Positions 58,901 through 64,000 of a stretch of 64,000 nucleotides of DNA are shown in pieces. The stretch covers positions 124,001 to 188,000 of the forward strand of contig NZ_CP078144.1 in assembly GCF_019891395.1 (NCBI RefSeq), in the 5' to 3' direction. A model generated the notes under the pieces. It was not told the DNA's origin. It worked only from the letters and a program-made list of their open reading frames with translations, and searched no databases. The position numbers and the translations under genes are program-made. The DNA comes from Nitratireductor kimnyeongensis (GTDB lineage Bacteria > Pseudomonadota > Alphaproteobacteria > Rhizobiales > Rhizobiaceae). Position 1 is the stretch's first letter; each line of letters begins with the position of its first letter.

Positions 58901-59476
58901 CTACTCGACCACCGGATCGCCCAGCGTGTGCATCAGCCGGTTCGCCCACCCGAACAGCGATGCGGACAGAATGAGATCGAGAATCTCGTCGTCCTTGAGC
59001 CCCGCATCGCGCAGCGCCTGCATGTCTTCTTCTGTCGCCTCGCTCGGCGCTTTGGACAGCTTTGCCGCAAACAGGAAGATCGCCTTCTGGCGTTCGTCAA
59101 GTTCGGCCTTCTCGCCGTCGGCGAAGATGGCCTCCATCACCTGCTCGTCCTTGGTGAGCTGGTTGTACCGGCTTGCGTGGACGGCAGCGCAATAGACGCA
59201 GCGATTGACCACCGAGGCACCCACGGCGCTCAATTCGCGCTCCGCACGGCCCATGCCGCCGCGATTATACATGATCGCGTTGAAAAGCGGGGTGCGGACT
59301 TTCAGCGTCTCGACATCGTTGGCGAGCACCAGAACATAGTCGGAGACCTTCGTGTTGGAAGGCGTGACCTTCAGAGCGTCGAGCTGTTCGGGCGTGGCCT
59401 CGTCCAGCTTGATGGGTTTAACACGCGGGCGCCAGCCGGGGATCTTCGTGGTGAACTCGTGGATGATGGTGCTCAT
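58901..59476 (-). CDS. AhpD/CMD-family peroxidase-related protein
   Basis: A 191-residue carboxymuconolactone-decarboxylase-fold protein. RELSAVGASVVNRCVYCAAVHASRYNQL contains the AhpD-type E...CxxCxxxH redox centre, and DLILSASLFGWANRLMHTLGDPVVE is the usual C-terminus of peroxidase-related members. It probably detoxifies peroxides formed by the flavin monooxygenase encoded upstream. Its ATG overlaps the end of the preceding CMD-domain gene by four bases. Confidence 0.88.
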   Translation of the reverse strand: MSTIIHEFTTKIPGWRPRVKPIKLDEATPEQLDALKVTPSNTKVSDYVLVLANDVETLKVRTPLFNAIMYNRGGMGRAERELSAVGASVVNRCVYCAAVHASRYNQLTKDEQVMEAIFADGEKAELDERQKAIFLFAAKLSKAPSEATEEDMQALRDAGLKDDEILDLILSASLFGWANRLMHTLGDPVVE

Positions 59477-59979
59477 GCTGTCGCCTTCATCAGCTTGAGG
59501 CCAGCGATCACACGGATCTGATAGGCCAGGAATGCGTTCAGTTCGGAAAGCCGGACAATGTCGGCGTCGGAAATGCCGGCGCTCTTCAGGGCTTCGATGT
59601 CTTCCGGTGTCGTGTCTCGCGGATGCGTGGAAACGAGATCGGTGTAGGCGAGAAGCGCGGCCCGTCGGGCATCCCCTGCGCTGTCATGGGCCGGGTCGGC
59701 CATCGCTGAGACGGCTTCGTCGGCGCCAGCTTCTTCGAGCAGTGCCATGTAATGCGCGGCAAGGGCCTCGTCTTCGTTGAGCCGGGCGACGCGCGCGGCG
59801 AGTGCGGCGCGTTCTCCATGGGAGAGGCCGCCCGGGTCGCTGGGCTTCAGGGCAGCATCATGCGTTGCCTGCGTCATGGCCATGATGTCCGCACGGCCTT
59901 CGAGCGCTTCGCGAACGGAGCCGTTTGCGCCGATCCCGGCCTGTGCGATGACGATGTCGTTGGGCGAAAGGTCGCTCAT
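59473..59979 (-). CDS. CMD-domain protein (Avi_7170-like)
   Basis: A 168-residue AhpD-fold protein without a CxxC centre (MSDLSPNDIVIAQAGIGANGSVREALEGRADIMAMTQ through AFLAYQIRVIAGLKLMKATA). It matches the pattern of the small CMD-domain partner that accompanies an AhpD-like protein in rhizobial operons; together they could form a mixed AhpD-type complex. ATG at 59979 is preferred over a longer frame that overlaps the monooxygenase gene. Its stop overlaps the AhpD-like start. Confidence 0.78.
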   Translation of the reverse strand: MSDLSPNDIVIAQAGIGANGSVREALEGRADIMAMTQATHDAALKPSDPGGLSHGERAALAARVARLNEDEALAAHYMALLEEAGADEAVSAMADPAHDSAGDARRAALLAYTDLVSTHPRDTTPEDIEALKSAGISDADIVRLSELNAFLAYQIRVIAGLKLMKATA

Positions 59980-59986
59980 GCGGTGT

Positions 59987-61498
59987 TCAGCCTCCAGTCT
60001 GATAGGTCGGTTCGCGCGCGCCCATGGCGGCACAGTCTTCAAGCTCGGTTTCGGTCCATTCGTCGCCAAGCAGTTCGGGTTTGTCGTAGTTGAGCATCGC
60101 CTGCCAGTGGGTCTCGACGTCTTCGCCATAAAGCGTTGCGGCGAGGGAATAGGCGAGCCAGCGTGCGCCGTCGCTGATGCCGGGAATGTCGCCGGAAACC
60201 TTGCCGAGGCTCGCGGAAGCACCGTAGTTGAAACAGTAGATGCTGGAGAGCCAAGGGGCCGCACCGGGCGTGCGCTCGCGGAAAGAGAAATCGGCGTTCA
60301 GGTAGGGGAAGTTCGCCAGTTCGCGGCTTTCCTCGCCGGCCGGCGGCGTATAGCGGTCGCGCCAAAGCAGGATCTCGCCAGCAGCATCGCCGAGCTCGGC
60401 GCGGGCCAGCGGATCGACGGTGAAACCGGTGCCGAGGATGAGATAGTCGGTGCGTACGGTCTTGCCGGCGGTGGTTTCGATGACCACCTCGTCGCCGTCG
60501 TTCCAGACGCGTTCTATGCCCTGCCCGAAATGGAAGAAGGCATTCTCATGCCGGCTGACGCGCATGGTCGAACCGCGTGGCGAGGGCGTCTGCGTGGCGA
60601 AGGAATACTGCATGAAGCGCCAGCGCCATTCGTCCGGCAGTGCGGCATAGCCCGATGTGAAGCCGAAGGAGCCGATGCCCATCATCTTGTTGATGGTGGG
60701 CATTTCGCGGCGGCGGATGAGGTGGCGCACTTCCCTTGCGCCGGCTTCCAGCGCTTCGGCCGAATTGTCCACCGCCGAGGCGCCGACGCCGATCACGACA
60801 ACGCGTTTGTCCTTGAGCGAAGGGAAATTGATGTCTTCGGAAGAATGGGCCCATAGGTGTTTCGGCAGACCAGAAACAAAATCTGGGATGTTGGGGTGGC
60901 CAGTGCCGTCTCGGCCAGTTGCCATGACGAACTTGCGGGTGAGGACGGAGCTTTCCTCTGCGCCCGCGCCGCGCAGCTCCAGCCGCAGGAATTCACCCTC
61001 CGGCGTGACGCTGGTGACTTCCACCTCGTTCTCGACGGGGAGATCGAGAACGTTGCGGTACCAGATGAGATAGTCCATCCACAAGGGGCGGGGAATCTTG
61101 TCGAGCCGTTCCCACGCGTCCGCACCCCACTGCGCCTCGTACCATGCGCGGAAGGTCAGCGCGCCCATCCCAAAGGCCGGACCGGGCAGCGTTTTGGGCG
61201 AACGCAACGTCTCCATCCGGGCGTAGGTCAACCATGGACCTTCAAGCCCTTCCGGGTTGCGGTCGAAGATGCGCATGTTGCGAATGCCGCCGGTGCGGAG
61301 CGCGAAGCTTGCCACCAACCCGCACATGCCCCCGCCGATGACGACCACGTCATGCACCTTCTCGCCCGTTTCGGTCCGCCGTTCAGGCACCCAGTTGGGC
61401 GAGGGGAGATTGAGGCAGTCCAGATCGAAGCGGATGCGCTTCGCCAGCGCCTCCAGACTGTTCGCTGCTCCGGGCGCGGTATGGGGCTGACTGGTCAT
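59987..61498 (-). CDS. FAD/NAD(P)-binding flavin monooxygenase-like protein
   Basis: A 503-residue flavoprotein. VHDVVVIGGGMCGLVASFAL is the FAD GxGxxG site (about residues 49-68) and RVVVIGVGASAVDNSAEAL the NADPH site (about 231-250). GTGFTVD precedes the C-terminal part, and the overall plan resembles flavin-containing or Baeyer-Villiger-type monooxygenases. It probably hydroxylates the amine or opine brought in by the PotABCD-like porter. The ATG overlaps the LysR stop by four bases (ATGA), so it is translated with the regulator. Confidence 0.85.
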   Translation of the reverse strand: MTSQPHTAPGAANSLEALAKRIRFDLDCLNLPSPNWVPERRTETGEKVHDVVVIGGGMCGLVASFALRTGGIRNMRIFDRNPEGLEGPWLTYARMETLRSPKTLPGPAFGMGALTFRAWYEAQWGADAWERLDKIPRPLWMDYLIWYRNVLDLPVENEVEVTSVTPEGEFLRLELRGAGAEESSVLTRKFVMATGRDGTGHPNIPDFVSGLPKHLWAHSSEDINFPSLKDKRVVVIGVGASAVDNSAEALEAGAREVRHLIRRREMPTINKMMGIGSFGFTSGYAALPDEWRWRFMQYSFATQTPSPRGSTMRVSRHENAFFHFGQGIERVWNDGDEVVIETTAGKTVRTDYLILGTGFTVDPLARAELGDAAGEILLWRDRYTPPAGEESRELANFPYLNADFSFRERTPGAAPWLSSIYCFNYGASASLGKVSGDIPGISDGARWLAYSLAATLYGEDVETHWQAMLNYDKPELLGDEWTETELEDCAAMGAREPTYQTGG

Positions 61499-62472
61499 TC
61501 TGATCCTCGGTGGGAGACCGGGTCGTCCGAAACAATCCGGTCTATGGTCTGCGCACTGCGAGCAGGGTCGAGTATCTGCAGGTCGGGAATGAGACGAAGC
61601 GCTTCTGCTTCGACGGCTTCGATCATCTCGGTGACGAGCGGGCGCAGCGGGCGTGATGATGCGGTGACGGCGCCCCAGTAAAACGGGACGGCAACGTCGA
61701 TCGGCCGGATCACGACACCGGGCAGTTGAACACCGTAGGCGCTAACCGGATCGATGATGGACACGACGCCGGTATTTTGAACAAGCCGGAGCGCCGAATA
61801 GGAAACATTGGTGCGGATCAGCGGACCCGGCGTGACACCATGCGCCTCCATCCTCTGCGAAACCTGGCGCTGGAAGCGGCCCGGGTCGAGCATGGTAACG
61901 AAGCGGCGGCCGGCGAAGGCTGATAGCGGCACAACGTCATAGTCGGCAAGCGGATCATCTTCCGGCAGAGCGGCGACGTCGTTGGCGCAATAAAGGCGCA
62001 CGACCTCAAGACCAGGCACATCCAGCGGCATGCTGGAAAAGCCGAGCTCGGCGCCGCCGGAACCCACTTCCTGCGCAACCCGGTTGGGCAGATATTGTGC
62101 GATTTGGATTTCAGGCGGCAGTTTCTCGACGGCGAATTGGGACAGCGCGGAGGGAATGACGCCGGTGGCAATGGCGGATGTCGCCGCCACCTGCAATGTG
62201 CGGCCACGGCCCGAGGCGATCGCGCGGGCACGCGCAGCCAGACCGGTGAGGGAGTTGAGAACGCGCCGGGCTTCTTCTTCAAAGGCAATGCCCTCGTCCG
62301 ACAGCATGACACGCCGGCCGGCGCGCTGGAGAAGTGAAAAGCCGAGCTTTGCTTCAAGCTCCTGGATGGTGCGGGTGACGGACGGCTGTGAGCGCTCCAG
62401 CAGCACCGCCGCTTTGGTGATGCTTCCTGTTTCGGCAACGGCCAGAAAAGTCTGAAGGTCCCGCGTCTCCAT
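61495..62472 (-). CDS. LysR-family transcriptional regulator, first gene of catabolic operon
   Basis: A 325-residue LysR protein. METRDLQTFLAVAETGSITKAAVLLERSQPSVTRTIQELEAKLGFSLLQRAGRRVMLSDEG is the N-terminal DNA-binding domain, followed by the effector domain (VAATSAIATGVIPSAL onward). Unlike most LysR genes it is transcribed in the same direction as its likely targets and is joined to the monooxygenase gene by a 4-base overlap. It would then regulate its own operon through the region at 62473-62583. Confidence 0.88.
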   Translation of the reverse strand: METRDLQTFLAVAETGSITKAAVLLERSQPSVTRTIQELEAKLGFSLLQRAGRRVMLSDEGIAFEEEARRVLNSLTGLAARARAIASGRGRTLQVAATSAIATGVIPSALSQFAVEKLPPEIQIAQYLPNRVAQEVGSGGAELGFSSMPLDVPGLEVVRLYCANDVAALPEDDPLADYDVVPLSAFAGRRFVTMLDPGRFQRQVSQRMEAHGVTPGPLIRTNVSYSALRLVQNTGVVSIIDPVSAYGVQLPGVVIRPIDVAVPFYWGAVTASSRPLRPLVTEMIEAVEAEALRLIPDLQILDPARSAQTIDRIVSDDPVSHRGSE

Positions 62473-62514
62473 CGTTTATATGCTATATGAATGAATTCAG
62501 ATAATCCATCCAAA

Positions 62515-62530
62515 ATTGACATACATCAAT
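62515..62530. promoter_or_regulatory. Possible LysR operator
   Basis: ATTGA (62515-62519) and TCAAT (62526-62530) are short inverted arms around CATACA, 43 bases before the LysR start, in an AT-rich segment. The element is small and given low weight. Confidence 0.35.
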
Positions 62531-62575
62531 GCGCGCTTGAAAAGGGCGGATGCAGCTGCGGGTTGCTTCCTCGCT

Positions 62576-62599
62576 CCTCGGCTTCAAATGAAGCCGAGG
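62576..62599 (-). terminator. Hairpin overlapping the stop codon of the symporter gene
   Basis: CCTCGGCTTC (62576-62585) and GAAGCCGAGG (62590-62599) form a perfect 10-bp stem with an AAAT loop that includes the TGA of the leftward symporter gene. No U-tract follows, so it may be a Rho-assisted terminator or a 3' stabiliser. Confidence 0.5.
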
Positions 62600-63927
62600 C
62601 CATTGACCAGTATCATCAGGATAGCGACGGGCGCGATAAAGCGGATAATCAGCCGCCACGCTCCCACCAGAGCTGGAGCCAGAGCCGAACCATCTCGGAG
62701 TTCCTCTTCGCCTTCTTGCTTCATAACCCAGCCGAGGAACAGGGCAACCAGAAGCCCGCCGAGCGGCAGCGTGATGTTGTTGGTGAGGAAATCCAGTGCA
62801 TCGAAGAGCACCTGTCCACCGATGGTGAAGCCGGACATCACGCCGAGGCTGAGAGATGCGGGCACGGCCAGGGCGAAAGTGGCCACGCCTGCAGACACGG
62901 CCACTTTCTTTCTGTTGGCGCCGCTTTCGTCCATGAAATAGGCAATGACCACTTCAAGCAGCGCAACAGCGCTGGTCAGCGCGGCGATGGCCAGCAGGAA
63001 GAAGAACAGCGTTGCGAAAAGAAAACCGAAGGGCATCTGCGCGAAAATGGATGGCAGGGTGATGAAGGTGAGCCCGGGTCCTGCCGTCGGTGCGGCTCCG
63101 AAGGCGAAGACCGCCGGCAGAATGACCAGCCCGGACAACACGGCGACGAGCGCATCCAGAACCGTAACGGCAAGGGCGGAACCGGCAATATCGTCATGGC
63201 GCTGCATGTAGGAGCCATAGGTGATCATGGCCCCCATGCCGAGCGAGAGGGAGAAGAAGGCCTGCCCCAGGGCAGCCAGCAAAGTGCCCCATGTTACCTT
63301 GGAGAAGTCAGGCTCCAGAAAGAAGGCAATGCCTTCGCCTGCTCCCTCCAGCGTAACGGAGCGCACGACCAGAACGAGCAGAACAACAAACAATGCCGGC
63401 ATGAGGATGCGCGCGGCACGTTCGATCCCGCTGGCGACACCGCCGAGCGCGACAAAGACGGTCAACCCGATAAACAGGGCAGTGTATAAGACGGGTTCGA
63501 GCGGATCGGTGATGAAGGCATAGAATACAGCGCCGATCGCCTCGGAGTTTGCCGTCAGGATGGTCCCGGTGATCGACTTGATCATGTAGGCGAGGGTCCA
63601 TCCGGCGATCACACAATAGAATGAGAGGATCAAGAAGGCTGTGAGTATGCTCATATAGCCAACCAGCGGCCAGGCGCCACCGGCGAGTTTTCTGAAAGCA
63701 CCAGCCGGATCGCGTTGTGTCGCCCGGCCGATTATCAGCTCAGCGATCAGGACAGAAACGCCAATCGAAAAGACGATGCCGAGATAGATCAGCAAAAACG
63801 CTCCGCCGCCATTCTCCCCGGTGACATAGGGAAAGCGCCAGACATTTCCCAGGCCCACAGCCGAGCCGGCGGCAGCAAGAATGAACCCCATTCTGGAGGT
63901 CCAGTGTTCGCGAGATGGATTCATCAT
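62584..63927 (-). CDS. Neurotransmitter:sodium symporter (NSS) family transporter
   Basis: A 447-residue membrane transporter with about 11 helices. WTSRMGFILAAAGSAVGLGNVWRFPYVTGENGGGAFLLIYL is the conserved first two helices of bacterial NSS proteins with the sodium and substrate sites (unwound GLGNVWRFPY). FFSLSLGMGAMITYGSYM is the helix-6 region. It should import an amino acid with sodium; substrate not determined. Two ATGs in a row start the gene and the ribosome site is weak. Confidence 0.93.
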   Translation of the reverse strand: MMNPSREHWTSRMGFILAAAGSAVGLGNVWRFPYVTGENGGGAFLLIYLGIVFSIGVSVLIAELIIGRATQRDPAGAFRKLAGGAWPLVGYMSILTAFLILSFYCVIAGWTLAYMIKSITGTILTANSEAIGAVFYAFITDPLEPVLYTALFIGLTVFVALGGVASGIERAARILMPALFVVLLVLVVRSVTLEGAGEGIAFFLEPDFSKVTWGTLLAALGQAFFSLSLGMGAMITYGSYMQRHDDIAGSALAVTVLDALVAVLSGLVILPAVFAFGAAPTAGPGLTFITLPSIFAQMPFGFLFATLFFFLLAIAALTSAVALLEVVIAYFMDESGANRKKVAVSAGVATFALAVPASLSLGVMSGFTIGGQVLFDALDFLTNNITLPLGGLLVALFLGWVMKQEGEEELRDGSALAPALVGAWRLIIRFIAPVAILMILVNGLGFI

Positions 63928-64000
63928 TTCAAGGAGTCGTTATCTCAAGGTGAAATCTTTGCCTGAGCAGGAACCTTCCCGCTCATCGTGTGCCCGGTCG

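Overview
The window looks like part of a megaplasmid or chromid of an alphaproteobacterium of the order Hyphomicrobiales (rhizobia and relatives, Phyllobacteriaceae-like). The evidence is a complete repABC replication and partition cassette at 27.4-31.4 kb, two RIME-like palindromic mosaics typical of rhizobial genomes, high GC content, and dense ABC-transporter operons each next to a regulator. No rRNA, tRNA, CRISPR array or insertion sequence was seen. Genus cannot be fixed from the sequence alone.

Layout. 1-5.3 kb: a LacI regulator (cut by the window edge) diverges from a CUT1 glucose/mannose-type sugar transporter with its ATPase; an 18-bp perfect palindrome lies between them. 5.3-10.9 kb: an ATPase-less sugar transporter with a ROK kinase, NanE epimerase and GntR/UTRA regulator, probably for N-acetylmannosamine-type sugars; related 17-bp operators precede nanE and the regulator. 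11.1-12.8 kb: ACC deaminase acdS and divergent Lrp-type acdR. 12.8-14.7 kb: class A beta-lactamase and divergent AmpR-type regulator. 14.7-16.2 kb: enoyl-CoA hydratase and TetR. 16.2-26.7 kb: two M20 hydrolases, a Dpp/Opp-type transporter, an M81 (MlrC-like) hydrolase and a divergent IclR regulator with a phased four-half-site operator.

26.7-35 kb is the plasmid core: a structured 716-bp non-coding leader, a parS palindrome, repA, repB, a counter-transcribed RNA locus, repC with an internal AT-rich origin candidate, an Xre/RES toxin-antitoxin pair, a WGR mini-protein, a tyrosine recombinase preceded by an 11-7-11 inverted repeat that resembles a recombinase core site, and a DUF1403 gene.

35-38.3 kb: a TPP riboswitch followed by ykoF-thiXZY, an uptake system for thiamine or its pyrimidine. 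38.4-47.1 kb: two facing groups (LivJ-type binding protein, RpiR regulator, glutamine-synthetase-like ligase; livGFHM with a coupled isochorismatase-family hydrolase and a divergent N-formylglutamate-amidohydrolase-family enzyme) that share a GATACAT motif in their control regions and may form one catabolic regulon. 47.1-52 kb: a SAM methyltransferase, a membrane GGDEF-EAL protein and a penicillin-recognising serine hydrolase. 52-53.6 kb: a decayed sugar-ABC operon beside its DeoR regulator. 53.6-62.5 kb: a continuous leftward cluster of LysR, flavin monooxygenase, two AhpD/CMD proteins, an opine-dehydrogenase-family enzyme and a PotABCD-like transporter, which looks like a self-contained catabolic island. 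62.6-63.9 kb: an NSS-family sodium symporter.
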